A stretch of 64,000 bases of DNA from Lachnospiraceae bacterium UBA4338 (GTDB lineage Bacteria; Bacillota; Clostridia; Lachnospirales; Lachnospiraceae). Under the pieces are notes generated by a model. It did no database searches. It saw only the letters and a program-made list of their open reading frames with translations, and was not told the DNA's origin. The stretch covers positions 95,522-159,521 of the forward strand of contig DGTK01000016.1 of the NCBI GenBank assembly GCA_002393735.1, given 5' to 3'. A program made the translations under genes and the position numbers. Of this stretch, positions 25,253 to 33,766 are shown one piece after another; position 1 is the first letter of the stretch, and each line of letters starts with the position of its first letter.

Positions 25253-26524
25253 ATGAGTAAATATTTTTTAATAGGGGAAAAACTCGGACATTCTTTTTCA
25301 GTTGTATTACATCAGTCTTTTGGTAATCAGGGATATTATCTTAAGGAGATTCCAAAAAATGAAATTGATGATTTCTTTAAGGAGGCTGATTACGACGGTA
25401 TTAATGTAACAATTCCATATAAGGAAGTTGCAATGAAATACTGTATTCCAAATGAAACATCAAAGACAATTGGATGCGTAAATACCCTGGTAAAAAAAGA
25501 CGGTCAGGTATATGGATATAATACCGACTATTTTGGATTTATGTATATGACAGTTGATGCAGGCATAGAGATGCTTGGAAAAAGAGTACTGGTACTTGGA
25601 AGCGGAGGAACTTCCAAGACAGCGACCTATTCCTGTGGGGCCATGGGCGCCAAAGAGGTTATAATAATGTCCAGGTCAGGCAAGAGTTTTGATATGGATA
25701 TTACAATGCCGATTATCAGTGCTACCTATGAAGAAGCCTATAAGTACCTGGATGTGGATATTATTGTTAACACAACACCGGTTGGAATGTATCCTAATAA
25801 TCAGGCAATGCCAATTGATATAAATAAATTCACAAACCTTAGCGGTGTAATAGATGTTATTTATAATCCACTTAATACCAGGATGATTCTTGAAGCAAAG
25901 AAGAAGGGTATCCCTTCAGTGTCCGGACTTGCCATGCTGGTGGCTCAGGCTTATTATGCAGAGGAACTGTTCTTTGGCAGGGAAATAATTCTTGGCAATA
26001 AGGAAATAAATGATAAAATAAAGAAAGTATATGAAGTAGTTAAAAAAGATAAAGAAAACTTTGTTTTAATCGGTATGCCGGGAAGCGGCAAAAGCACCAT
26101 CTCCGAAGCCATGAGTACATACCTTGGAAGAGAGGTTTTAGATACTGATGATTTATTTACCAAAAACTTTGGAATCACTCCGGGTGAGTGTATAACAAAG
26201 GAAGGTGAACCGGCATTTCGTGACAAGGAAGCTGAGATAATCAGGAGAGTATCTGCCAATACAGGCGTGATTATTTCTACAGGTGGCGGCGCTGTCACAA
26301 GAAGAGAGAATATTGACAATCTTTGTGGGAATGGTGTTTTTATTTACCTTAAGAGACCGCTTGAAAAACTCTCGACTGAAGGCAGACCTTTATCTCAGAA
26401 GATGGGCGTTGACACCATATATAACAACAGAAAAATCATATATGAATCAATTGCAGACATAACAGTGGATGTGGATGATGATCCGGATGTAACAATGCAA
26501 AGGCTTATGGAACAGGTTGAGTAG
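25253..26524 (+). CDS. aroE-aroK: Shikimate dehydrogenase-shikimate kinase fusion
   Basis: Two enzymes are joined in one 423-residue chain. Residues 1-260 are shikimate dehydrogenase (KLGHSFSVVLHQ, the GINVTIPYKE loop with catalytic Lys, NTDYFGF, the Rossmann loop GSGGTSKT, NTTPVGM). Residues 270-423 are shikimate kinase with Walker A GMPGSGKST at 274-282, DTDD, FRDKE, STGGGAV and the RPL lid Arg. Together they turn 3-dehydroshikimate into shikimate-3-phosphate, two consecutive steps. The domains join through a short lysine-rich linker. The fusion is intact, with no frameshift. It ends the biosynthetic run; the missing step, 3-dehydroquinate dehydratase, is not here. Confidence 0.95.
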   Translation: MSKYFLIGEKLGHSFSVVLHQSFGNQGYYLKEIPKNEIDDFFKEADYDGINVTIPYKEVAMKYCIPNETSKTIGCVNTLVKKDGQVYGYNTDYFGFMYMTVDAGIEMLGKRVLVLGSGGTSKTATYSCGAMGAKEVIIMSRSGKSFDMDITMPIISATYEEAYKYLDVDIIVNTTPVGMYPNNQAMPIDINKFTNLSGVIDVIYNPLNTRMILEAKKKGIPSVSGLAMLVAQAYYAEELFFGREIILGNKEINDKIKKVYEVVKKDKENFVLIGMPGSGKSTISEAMSTYLGREVLDTDDLFTKNFGITPGECITKEGEPAFRDKEAEIIRRVSANTGVIISTGGGAVTRRENIDNLCGNGVFIYLKRPLEKLSTEGRPLSQKMGVDTIYNNRKIIYESIADITVDVDDDPDVTMQRLMEQVE

Positions 26525-26547
26525 ACGGGTATTAAATTGGAGGGATT

Positions 26548-27537
26548 ATGGCAGGTCAGAGTTCGAAACTTAAGATTCTGTATCTTATGAAGATTTTTAT
26601 GGAACTTACAGATGAAGAGCATTATATTACCATGAGTGATATTATGTATGAACTGGAGAATTATGATATAGAATGCGAAAGAAAAAGTATTTACAGGGAC
26701 ATTGATGCTTTGATAGAGTATGGCCTCGATATAGAGAAGGTTCAGAAGGACAAGACCTGTTATTATTATCTTTCGACCAGAGAATTTGAGCTTGCCGAGG
26801 TAAAACTTTTAGTGGATGCAGTTCAGTCTGAAAGATTCATTACTCAGAGAAAGTCAAATGCTCTCATTAAAAAGATAATGGGTCTTACATCTTCAGAGAA
26901 TGCTTCGGCCCTGCAGCGTCAGGTCTATGTTAATAACAGAATAAAGACTGATAATGAAAGCGTATTATATTTAACTGATACCATATATAATGCAATTTCT
27001 TCGAATAAGCAGATCAGTTTTAAATACTTCAGATATGATGTTGAAAAGAAAAAAGAGATACGTAACAATGGCGAGCCTTATGTGGTAAGCCCTTGGGCTG
27101 TGTCCTTTGTGGAAGATAATTATTATCTGGTGGCTTATTCAAATGAACTTGGCATCAGACATTTCAGAGTTGACAAGATGCTTAACTGCAATATCCTTGA
27201 TGCTTCGCGTGAAGGAAAGGAAATATTTGCCAAGTTTGATGTGGCAGATTATACCAGGAAGAGATTTAAGATGTTTGATGGCGTAGTTCGCTCTGTATCT
27301 CTTAAGTGTAAAAACAGTTTCGCCAATGTAATAGTAGATACTTTCGGAAAAGATACGATGATGGTACCTGATGGGGACGGGTATTTTACGGCTCATGTTG
27401 ATGTGGCCATAAGTCACCAGTTTATTGGCTGGGTATTCTCAATGGACGATAATATTGTGATTACGGGACCTGAAGAGGTGGTGAATGAGGCAGCAGCCAT
27501 GGTTAAGGCTTTAGGAAAACTATATAAAAAGAAATAA
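26548..27537 (+). CDS. WYL-domain transcriptional regulator
   Basis: The 329-residue protein has an N-terminal winged helix-turn-helix (about 5-65, with ITMSDIMYELENYDIECERKS) and a central WYL domain (about 150-220; here the signature reads YVVSPWAVSFVEDNYYLVAY), then a C-terminal extension. WYL proteins sense small ligands or nucleic acids and regulate transcription. It starts 23 nt after aroE/K with a good GGAGGGATT ribosome binding site and no visible promoter, so it is probably co-transcribed with the aro genes. No target can be named. AT-rich DNA with a weak TTTATA/TATGAT pair separates it from trx. Confidence 0.85.
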   Translation: MAGQSSKLKILYLMKIFMELTDEEHYITMSDIMYELENYDIECERKSIYRDIDALIEYGLDIEKVQKDKTCYYYLSTREFELAEVKLLVDAVQSERFITQRKSNALIKKIMGLTSSENASALQRQVYVNNRIKTDNESVLYLTDTIYNAISSNKQISFKYFRYDVEKKKEIRNNGEPYVVSPWAVSFVEDNYYLVAYSNELGIRHFRVDKMLNCNILDASREGKEIFAKFDVADYTRKRFKMFDGVVRSVSLKCKNSFANVIVDTFGKDTMMVPDGDGYFTAHVDVAISHQFIGWVFSMDDNIVITGPEEVVNEAAAMVKALGKLYKKK

Positions 27538-27612
27538 ATATATGCTTTATATTTTTCTCCTTAGATGTTATGATGCTTATAGCAAATATGCGGTAAGAAA
27601 GGAGAAAAGATT

Positions 27613-27933
27613 ATGGCAATTGTTAATGCAACAGAGAATGATTTTGACAAAGAAGTGCTTCAGTATGACAAGCCGGTATTAGTTGATTTCTGGGCTCCAT
27701 GGTGTGGACCTTGCAGGAATTTCGGCAAGATCTGCGAAGATATTGATGCAGATGCATCCGTTAATCTTAAGATTGTTAAGGTTAATGTGGATGACGAGAT
27801 GGACCTTGCAACAAAGTTTGATGTTTCGGGTATTCCGGCGATTTTCTTATTCAATAAGGGTGAGATTGCCGAGAGATGGATGGGAGTTACTCCTAAGAAT
27901 GTTATTGTAGAAGCACTTGGTAAATTAAATTAG
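27613..27933 (+). CDS. trxA: Thioredoxin
   Basis: The 106-residue protein is a single thioredoxin domain with the redox motif WAPWCGPC (C31 and C34) and the cis-Pro loop GIPA near residue 75. It reduces disulfides in cytosolic proteins using electrons from thioredoxin reductase, which is not in this window. The phenylalanine-rich FGKIC stretch after the active site is a mild departure from the usual KMIAP pattern. AAAGGAG precedes the ATG. The N-terminus has no signal peptide. Confidence 0.93.
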   Translation: MAIVNATENDFDKEVLQYDKPVLVDFWAPWCGPCRNFGKICEDIDADASVNLKIVKVNVDDEMDLATKFDVSGIPAIFLFNKGEIAERWMGVTPKNVIVEALGKLN

Positions 27934-27996
27934 TCAGAATCAAAGTATATATATCGGGGAACAGAGGGAATTACAAATTTTAAAAGGTGATATAAA

Positions 27997-28027
27997 AAGA
28001 GATGGTTTCTTAAGGGAATCATCTCTT
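27997..28027 (+). other. Hairpin enclosing a three-codon uORF before the EamA gene
   Basis: AAGAGATG (27997-28004) pairs with CATCTCTT (28020-28027), extended by TTTC/GGAA with one mismatch. The strong ribosome binding site AAAGGTGA (27983-27990) is followed 11 nt later by ATG-GTT-TCT-TAA (28002-28013) inside this hairpin. The EamA start codon lies just after the stem. It may regulate translation of the transporter; it is also a weak terminator candidate for trx. Confidence 0.45.
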
Positions 28028-28032
28028 CTTAT

Positions 28033-28983
28033 GTGAAGACAATGGAAAAATCAAGTAAAACAGAAATTAAATCAGCGCTGATTCTATTTATTACCGCAGT
28101 AGTCTGGGGCTGCGCCTTCGTGGCTCAGAGTGTTGGCGGGGAACTGGTGGGACCGTATACCTATAATTTCATCAGATATTTAATTGGTGGTCTGGTATTG
28201 ATTCCGGTTATTATATTCAGGGATAAAAAATCTATTTCCCACAAGCCGGTAACTAAAAAGGAGAAGAAGGATCTGCTTACGGCCGGTTTAATATGCGGAA
28301 TTATTCTTTGCGTTGCAACCAATCTTCAGCAGGTGTCTTTTACCCTGGGTTCAACTGCAGGTAATGCGGGATTTCTTACGGCATGCTATATTATTATTGT
28401 TCCGATTATTGGAATTTTCTTTCATAAAAAAGTTGGAATTAATATTGTAATAAGTGTAATTATTGCGGTTGTCGGTCTGTATCTTTTGTGTATTGACGGA
28501 CCGCTTAAGTTTAATGCTGCTGATACCTGTCTGCTTTTATGCGCTCTTGCATTTTCATTTCATATAATTACAATTGATAATTTTGGAAACAGGGTGGATG
28601 GTGTCAGGTTGTCATCCATGCAGTTTTTTATTGCAGGTCTACTTAGTTTTATACCAATGATTGTATGGGATATGCATATGGATATAACTTTAGTGTTTGG
28701 AATTGGAAGATTTTTTGTGGATTACCACAGCCTGATTCCGATTCTCTATGGTGGTATTATGAGCTGCGGCGTGGCATATACCTGCCAGATAATAGGACAA
28801 AAAGGCTTGAATCCTTCCGTGGCTTCCCTTATTATGAGTTTAGAGTCGGTTTTCAGTGTGCTGGCAGGTCTGGTCATTCTGGGTGAATTACTTACACTTA
28901 AAGAGACTATAGGCTGTCTGCTTTTGTTTGCAGCAGTTGTGCTGGCTCAAATTAATATATTTAAGAAAAAGGAGACAAAATGA
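28033..28983 (+). CDS. EamA/DMT-family membrane transporter
   Basis: The roughly 313-316-residue protein has ten hydrophobic segments in two homologous halves, with EamA signatures VWGCAFVAQ near residue 20 and SLIMSLESVFSVLAGLVILGE in the second half. Family members export or import metabolites such as amino acids, sugars or nucleotides; the substrate is unknown. The start is uncertain: GTG 28033 and ATG 28042 are both in frame and neither has a well-spaced ribosome binding site, because the nearest sits in the hairpin just upstream. It overlaps rfbD by 4 nt (ATGA), so the two are translated together. Confidence 0.82.
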   Translation: MKTMEKSSKTEIKSALILFITAVVWGCAFVAQSVGGELVGPYTYNFIRYLIGGLVLIPVIIFRDKKSISHKPVTKKEKKDLLTAGLICGIILCVATNLQQVSFTLGSTAGNAGFLTACYIIIVPIIGIFFHKKVGINIVISVIIAVVGLYLLCIDGPLKFNAADTCLLLCALAFSFHIITIDNFGNRVDGVRLSSMQFFIAGLLSFIPMIVWDMHMDITLVFGIGRFFVDYHSLIPILYGGIMSCGVAYTCQIIGQKGLNPSVASLIMSLESVFSVLAGLVILGELLTLKETIGCLLLFAAVVLAQINIFKKKETK

Positions 28984-29933
28984 AATTTCTTGTAACAGGT
29001 GTTCTTGGACAACTGGGATTTGATGTTATGAATGAATTAGCCAAAAGAGGCTATGAAGCATATGGCTCAGATATTGCGCCTGAGTTCAGAAAACAGGAAG
29101 GCGATTATGCCATTAATTCCATGCCTTATGTGCAGATGGATATAACTGATAAGGATTCAGTGAATAAAATAATTAAAGAGATTAAGCCTGACCATATTAT
29201 TCACTGCGCAGCGTGGACTGCGGTTGATGCTGCAGAAGATGAAGAGAATAAGCCTAAGGTTATGGCTGTCAATGTAAATGGATGTGAGAATATAGCGAAG
29301 GCAGCCAAGGACATTGATGCTGTAATGACATATATCAGTACTGACTATGTATTCTCAGGACAGGGTGAAAAACCTTGGGATCCTGACTGCAAGGATTATG
29401 CTCCGCTTAATGTTTACGGAGAGTCCAAGTATCTGGGTGAGAAGGCTGTCAGCGAGAATACAGACAAGTATTTTATTGTTCGTATAGCCTGGGTATTCGG
29501 ACTTAATGGAAATAATTTCATTAAGACAATGGTTAAAGTAGGCAAGAGTCATCCGGAAGTAAGAGTTGTATGTGACCAGATTGGAACACCTACCTATACC
29601 TTCGATCTTGCAAGACTTCTGGTGGATATGAATGAGACCGAAAAGTATGGATATTATCATGCAACCAATTCAGAGGTTGAAGGCGATGGTGAATATACAG
29701 CCGAAGGATGCAAGACCGGTTTTATTTCCTGGTATGATTTTACCAAAGAGATCTACAGACAGGCCGGTATGGATACAAAGGTTATCCCGGTAACCACGGA
29801 AGAATACGGTTTATCTAAGGCTGCCAGACCAAGAAACAGCAGACTTGATAAAAGTAAGCTGACAAAAGCCGGATTTACGCCACTTCCGACCTGGCAGGAT
29901 GCTCTGAGAAGATATCTGGAAATTATGGGTTAA
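28980..29933 (+). CDS. rfbD: dTDP-4-dehydrorhamnose reductase-like protein
   Basis: RfbD/RmlD reduces dTDP-4-dehydro-L-rhamnose to dTDP-L-rhamnose, the donor for rhamnosyl transfer in surface glycans. The 317-residue short-chain dehydrogenase has the nucleotide loop VTGVLGQLG near residue 5, HCAAWTAVDAAE, the STDYVF segment, the catalytic YGESK pair and the C-terminal RPRNSRLDK characteristic of the RmlD group. It is slightly longer than E. coli RmlD (299). The other rml genes (rmlA, B, C) are not in this window. ATGA overlap with the transporter indicates coupling. Confidence 0.88.
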   Translation: MKFLVTGVLGQLGFDVMNELAKRGYEAYGSDIAPEFRKQEGDYAINSMPYVQMDITDKDSVNKIIKEIKPDHIIHCAAWTAVDAAEDEENKPKVMAVNVNGCENIAKAAKDIDAVMTYISTDYVFSGQGEKPWDPDCKDYAPLNVYGESKYLGEKAVSENTDKYFIVRIAWVFGLNGNNFIKTMVKVGKSHPEVRVVCDQIGTPTYTFDLARLLVDMNETEKYGYYHATNSEVEGDGEYTAEGCKTGFISWYDFTKEIYRQAGMDTKVIPVTTEEYGLSKAARPRNSRLDKSKLTKAGFTPLPTWQDALRRYLEIMG

Positions 29934-29937
29934 TATG

Positions 29938-29946
29938 TGATATAAT
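29938..29946 (+). promoter_or_regulatory. Extended -10 promoter for the small membrane protein and Wzz gene
   Basis: TGATATAAT (29938-29946) is an extended -10 element, 37 nt before the start codon at 29983. No good -35 is visible. A very similar TTGTGATATAAT occurs before the gene at 55068, so it may be a recurring local promoter type. Confidence 0.5.
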
Positions 29947-29982
29947 GGTCGTAGTTTTTTTGTTTTAGTAAAGGAGGAAAAA

Positions 29983-30606
29983 ATGAACGTTATTAAAAGA
30001 TTATTTCGTGTGTGGGCTTCTCTTGGAGTAGCAGGCATTTGCTTATTGGTTTTTGCAGGTCCTAAGGCTGTTGGCATGATTATGCCGGCTAAGGATGTAT
30101 ATGCTCAGATTGATGAACTTAAGGGCAACAATCACGTTAAGGGCGAGCTCTATTCAATTATGGATTATTATGTTACATATTCAGAAGATAACAGGGAAAC
30201 TTCGAGAGTATATGCTGTAGCTGTTCTCGGACAGCAGGGTGATGATCTCTATATTGATAAGATTATCTCTCTTGAAAAGAAGGCCGGGGATTTTAACGGT
30301 GCTGAAGCTTGTGCAGATAACTTCATCGCTTGGTGGAATTATGAAATATCCGATGATCAGTTAATGGCCAAGACAGTACCTGTTGAAGGTACACTTGTTA
30401 AACTTAACAAGGAAAGAATGGACTATCTTACACAGTATCTTAAATCATGTGATTATACAGATGCAGAAATCCAGGAAATGGTTGTACCATATGCAATCAG
30501 AGAGACTTCTTTCGGAGCACAGTTTGGTATGACAATTCTTGGTCTTATTATGGCTGTAATTGGTATACCGGGTACAATTGTAAGCTTGGTATTTAAGTCT
30601 AAATAA
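29983..30606 (+). CDS. Small two-pass membrane protein, function unknown
   Basis: This 207-residue protein has a membrane segment at about 8-30, an exposed region of about 145 residues and a second membrane segment at about 178-203 ending KSK. The exposed part is mixed alpha/beta with several aromatic and acidic residues and no motif I recognise. A strong AAGGAGG site precedes the ATG. It is 28 nt upstream of the chain-length gene and probably shares its transcript, so it may be a membrane partner in polysaccharide export. This is inference from position only. Confidence 0.65.
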   Translation: MNVIKRLFRVWASLGVAGICLLVFAGPKAVGMIMPAKDVYAQIDELKGNNHVKGELYSIMDYYVTYSEDNRETSRVYAVAVLGQQGDDLYIDKIISLEKKAGDFNGAEACADNFIAWWNYEISDDQLMAKTVPVEGTLVKLNKERMDYLTQYLKSCDYTDAEIQEMVVPYAIRETSFGAQFGMTILGLIMAVIGIPGTIVSLVFKSK

Positions 30607-30634
30607 TAATTATATTTGCCAGAAAGGTTTAGCG

Positions 30635-32110
30635 ATGGACAACAATCAGGAAAGAGAAATCAATCTCATAAGTTTATGTTTTAGAATACTGCTTAAGTGG
30701 CGCTGGATTATTCTGAGTGCTATTATTTGCGCCGTTTTGGCAGGGGGCTATAAGTATTATAAGGATTATATGACTTATACCAATATGACTGAAGAGGCCG
30801 CTTCATTTGAAACAACAAAGGTGGAAGCAACTAATTCTCAGATTCAATATGTCCAGGATGCTATTGAATACAGACTGAACCGTATTGAAATTCTTCAGAA
30901 GGATTTAGATAAACTTCAGAAGTATCTTGATGAGCGTCATGCAGTAATAGACAACATGCCACTTATGGATGTTGAATATATGGATGTTCCATATTATTAC
31001 ATTACATTTAAGCTTGATATGCCGGTTGAAGAGACAGTTAGTGATTATGATGAATATGTTTATCTTTCTGCCAATACCAGAGCATTATATACTAACTATA
31101 TTATGTCTCAGGATGGCTGGGATGCCATTGCAAAGAAGAGTGGCATAGAGGATACATCATATTTCAGATATATGATTAATGCCGCTGCTCCTACAAATAA
31201 TGATATTATTTATATTTATGTATATGATTTAAATCAGGCTGACGCAGCCAAGGTTGCAGAGGCAACCGTTGAAGTAATTAATGACAGGGCAAAAGATCTT
31301 AAATCAAAAGGTTCATCAGATATTGATGTTACATATGTTGATACAATTACCGGTGTAGGCAGATGTGACAGCGTTAAGGATGTTCAGGACAGACTTAAGA
31401 GAGAACTTACTGATGCACATAATCAGGCAGATGGTATTGTTAATACAATTAATACTTTCTATACCAATATAGCTGATCTTAACAAGCAGCTCGATACACT
31501 GGGCGATCCTGTTGAAATTACTGAAGGAGTTCAGAAGCCATCAGTTTCCAAGAAATATGTTGCTATTGGTTTAATTCTTGGTATCTTCCTGGTAGCAGGT
31601 ATTGAAGCTCTTAAGGTGGTACTTAGTAACAGAATTCAGGAAAAGGAAGATGTGGAGACACTTTACAATCAGTATTACTATGGTAATATCTGCAGTGCTG
31701 AAGGTTCCAAGAAATTCCTGGGATTTGTTGATAATGCAATTTTGAAACTTAAAAATGGTGGAAAGAATATGTCTTCTTATCCGGTTCAGATTTCGGTAGT
31801 TGCCAACGGAATCAAGTTAAGCTGCAAGAAGAATGAACTTAAGAACCTGGTAATCACAGGTACATCTGATGCAGTACTTGATGGTGACAGCGTTAAAACA
31901 ATTAAGGAGCAGCTTGAGGCTGACGGAATTAGTGTAAACGTTGTTAAGAATATCTGTATTAATACAGACGCCATGAATGCCTGTGAAGAGGCAGGTAATG
32001 TGGTTTTAATTGAGGGTGTTGGTAAGTCTTACTACAAAGATGTAGAAGAGGAAATCAGCAAGGCTCAGGCCTACAATATTAAGATACTCGGTATCGTGAG
32101 TGTAGAGTAA
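30635..32110 (+). CDS. Polysaccharide co-polymerase (Wzz-like) with a C-terminal pseudokinase-like domain
   Basis: The 491-residue protein has a membrane segment at about 23-43, a large exposed domain with coiled-coil propensity (about 65-300) and a second membrane segment at about 306-329, the Wzz/YveK layout that controls glycan chain length. Residues about 385-491 resemble the distal half of the CpsD/YwqD-type tyrosine-kinase fold (LVITGTSD, VVLIEGVGKSYYKDVEEEISKAQ, ILGIVSVE). I see no Walker A P-loop and no Tyr-rich tail, so it is likely a catalytically dead domain. It stands about 900 nt before the main glycan operon, separated by a minus-strand gene and GC-rich hairpins. Confidence 0.75.
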   Translation: MDNNQEREINLISLCFRILLKWRWIILSAIICAVLAGGYKYYKDYMTYTNMTEEAASFETTKVEATNSQIQYVQDAIEYRLNRIEILQKDLDKLQKYLDERHAVIDNMPLMDVEYMDVPYYYITFKLDMPVEETVSDYDEYVYLSANTRALYTNYIMSQDGWDAIAKKSGIEDTSYFRYMINAAAPTNNDIIYIYVYDLNQADAAKVAEATVEVINDRAKDLKSKGSSDIDVTYVDTITGVGRCDSVKDVQDRLKRELTDAHNQADGIVNTINTFYTNIADLNKQLDTLGDPVEITEGVQKPSVSKKYVAIGLILGIFLVAGIEALKVVLSNRIQEKEDVETLYNQYYYGNICSAEGSKKFLGFVDNAILKLKNGGKNMSSYPVQISVVANGIKLSCKKNELKNLVITGTSDAVLDGDSVKTIKEQLEADGISVNVVKNICINTDAMNACEEAGNVVLIEGVGKSYYKDVEEEISKAQAYNIKILGIVSVE

Positions 32111-32132
32111 TTTATTTGAAAGAAAAATTTAA

Positions 32133-32260
32133 AAAGGGCTCCCGCGCCTTCGGCGCGGGGGCCCTTTGAATTGGTAGAGGTTTGCTCCCACGCCTTCGGC
32201 GCGGGGGCCCTTTGATGTTTGTGGGGGCAGCCTCCTCCGCCTTCGGCGAGGGGATGGCTG
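32133..32260 (+). repeat. Three GC-rich hairpins, two of them near-identical direct repeats
   Basis: Hairpin 1 (32133-32167) is a 16-bp stem with a GCGCC-TTC-GGCGC core. The 32-nt unit 32138-32169 recurs at 32184-32215 with one change. Hairpin 3 (32228-32260) has the same CGCC-TTC-GGCG core in a different stem (CAGCC/GGCTG). The surrounding genome is AT-rich, so the composition is foreign to the neighbourhood. On the plus strand hairpin 1 has only TTT after it; on the minus strand it is followed by CTTTTTAAATTTTTC, a good terminator for leftward transcription. The block may also be a dispersed repeat family. Confidence 0.75.
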
Positions 32261-32296
32261 GGTTAGAGGGGCATCCGTTTGCAGGGGGAAGGCGTA

Positions 32297-32324
32297 AAAA
32301 ACCACACCGTGAGGTGTGGTTTTT
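32297..32324. terminator. Bidirectional intrinsic terminator between the Wzz and PAP2-like genes
   Basis: AAAAACCACACC (32297-32308) pairs perfectly with GGTGTGGTTTTT (32313-32324) around GTGA. It has T-runs on either strand, so it can end both the rightward Wzz transcript and the leftward PAP2-like transcript. Confidence 0.88.
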
Positions 32325-32339
32325 GCTTTAATATTTATT

Positions 32340-32807
32340 TTATTTAACTAAGACTAAACAGTACAGAAGGGAGAATCCGATTCCCAGAAGTGCTCCGGCA
32401 ATTACCTGAGTAGGGGTATGACCAACAAACTCTTTTAACTTCTTCTCCATAATAACTGCATCATATTCGTGGGTAAGGAGTTCTACAATGTCATTTAAGA
32501 CCTGAGCCTGTATCCCGGTTTCTCTTCTTACTCCCATGGCGTCGTACATAACTATCAGGGAGAAGACTCCTGCTATGGCGAAGAGGGGTGAACTTATTCC
32601 CTCATTGATTATAACCGCCGTGGTGAGGGCACATACCGTTGCAGAGTGGCTGCTGGGCATTCCGCCACTTCCCACAAGTCTTTCGAACTTAAATTCCTTG
32701 TTCAAAAAGAAATGCAGGATAGTTTTAATTATCTGTGCAATCAGCCAGCTTAAAAAAGAGGCGGCAACTATTTCGTTTCTTGCAAGTGTTAGAATTATAT
32801 CAGACAT
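32340..32807 (-). CDS. Divergent PAP2-family membrane protein
   Basis: The 155-residue protein belongs to the short, divergent PAP2 group (DUF212-like). It has several membrane segments and the motif GGMPSSHSA at 48-56, the acid-phosphatase SxxxH region, and DAMGVRRETG further on. Relatives are thought to act on lipid or polyprenyl phosphates, but activity is unproven. It is a minus-strand gene inside the glycan region with its own minus-strand promoter, and the ribosome binding site AGGGGAT precedes the ATG. Undecaprenyl pyrophosphate recycling would fit the context; that is inference. Confidence 0.85.
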   Translation of the reverse strand: MSDIILTLARNEIVAASFLSWLIAQIIKTILHFFLNKEFKFERLVGSGGMPSSHSATVCALTTAVIINEGISSPLFAIAGVFSLIVMYDAMGVRRETGIQAQVLNDIVELLTHEYDAVIMEKKLKEFVGHTPTQVIAGALLGIGFSLLYCLVLVK

Positions 32808-32839
32808 ACTATCCCCTCATCTATTATTCTCGACTACTT

Positions 32840-32868
32840 ATTATAACAATCCTTTATATTTTTTGCAA
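32840..32868 (-). promoter_or_regulatory. Minus-strand sigma-A promoter for the PAP2-like gene
   Basis: Read on the minus strand, TTGCAA (32868-32863) and TATAAT (32845-32840) are separated by 17 nt. They stand 33 nt before the gene's start codon. Confidence 0.7.
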
Positions 32869-32923
32869 CCGGGTAAGGCGGGAATTAAACCGATTAAAAG
32901 CCTGTATTTTGGGGCATATATTT

Positions 32924-32952
32924 TTGACGGAACATATAAATAGTGGTATAAT
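32924..32952 (+). promoter_or_regulatory. Main promoter of the polysaccharide operon
   Basis: TTGACG (32924-32929) and TATAAT (32947-32952) are spaced by 17 nt. They lie 39 nt before the first glycosyltransferase and divergent from the PAP2-like promoter. No further promoter or terminator was seen until 54962, so one transcript of about 22 kb is plausible. Confidence 0.75.
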
Positions 32953-32991
32953 TATTAATAACTATGCATAAATGCAGAAGAGGATATGTTA

Positions 32992-33759
32992 ATGGATTTT
33001 GATGTAAGTATTATTATGCCTGTGCATAATGCAAAAAGATTTATAGATGATACCTTAAAAAGCCTGGACAGACAGACTTATCAGAATTATGAACTTATCA
33101 TGATTGAGAATAATTCTGATGATGGAAGTTATGAGCATATATGCGAGATTGCAAAGAACAGAGAGAATACTACGGTTTTGCGTATTAATGAGACAGGCGC
33201 AGCTCCGGCAAGGAATGCAGGTATTAATGCTGCAAAGGGACGTTTTATAGCATTTATGGATGCTGATGACAGATGGGATAATACGAAGCTTGAGAGACAG
33301 CGTAATTTCATGTTGGAAAAAGATATCGCTTTTTCATATGGCGGTTATCGTCTTGGGGATGAGAACTGTAATCCTACAGGAAAGGATGTTGAGGTCCCTG
33401 ATGTTATTGATTATAAGCACGCCCTTAGGAATACGACGATTTTTACATCTACTGTTATGGTGGATACAACCAAGATCGAGAAGCCTAATATCGTATTTCC
33501 TAAGATTGAAAGTGAAGATACGGCGCTTTGGTGGAATCTTCTTAAGCTTACCAATGCTTATTCCTTCGGCGGTGTATATGTAACATACAGAATTAGTGGT
33601 AAATCCTTATCTTCAAGCAAAATCAAAGCCGTGAAGAGAATATGGAATTTATATAGAAATAATGAACGCTTTGGCGTAATAAAAAGCAGTTTTCTTTTTG
33701 TAACCTGGGCTGTTAATGCAGTTATAAGAAGAAGCGGCAGCCAGAGAAAGGCAGAATAA
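32992..33759 (+). CDS. Family 2 glycosyltransferase
   Basis: A GT2 nucleotide-sugar fold is shown by SIIMPVHNAKRFIDDTLKSL at the N-terminus, EDNS-like ENNSDDGS, GAAPARNAGI and the DxD-type MDADDRW near residue 90. It transfers a sugar at the cytosolic face; the sugar is unknown. I choose ATG 32992 (255 residues) over ATG 32986 because AGAGGA at 32979-32984 is too close to the first. The C-terminus is basic and partly hydrophobic, consistent with membrane association. It is first in the operon, 7 nt before the initiating transferase. Confidence 0.85.
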   Translation: MDFDVSIIMPVHNAKRFIDDTLKSLDRQTYQNYELIMIENNSDDGSYEHICEIAKNRENTTVLRINETGAAPARNAGINAAKGRFIAFMDADDRWDNTKLERQRNFMLEKDIAFSYGGYRLGDENCNPTGKDVEVPDVIDYKHALRNTTIFTSTVMVDTTKIEKPNIVFPKIESEDTALWWNLLKLTNAYSFGGVYVTYRISGKSLSSSKIKAVKRIWNLYRNNERFGVIKSSFLFVTWAVNAVIRRSGSQRKAE

Positions 33760-33766
33760 AGGATAA

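Noticed and set aside
32536..32943. Plus-strand ORF antisense to the PAP2-like gene
   Set aside because: It mirrors a conserved gene, lacks a ribosome binding site and has no recognisable domain.
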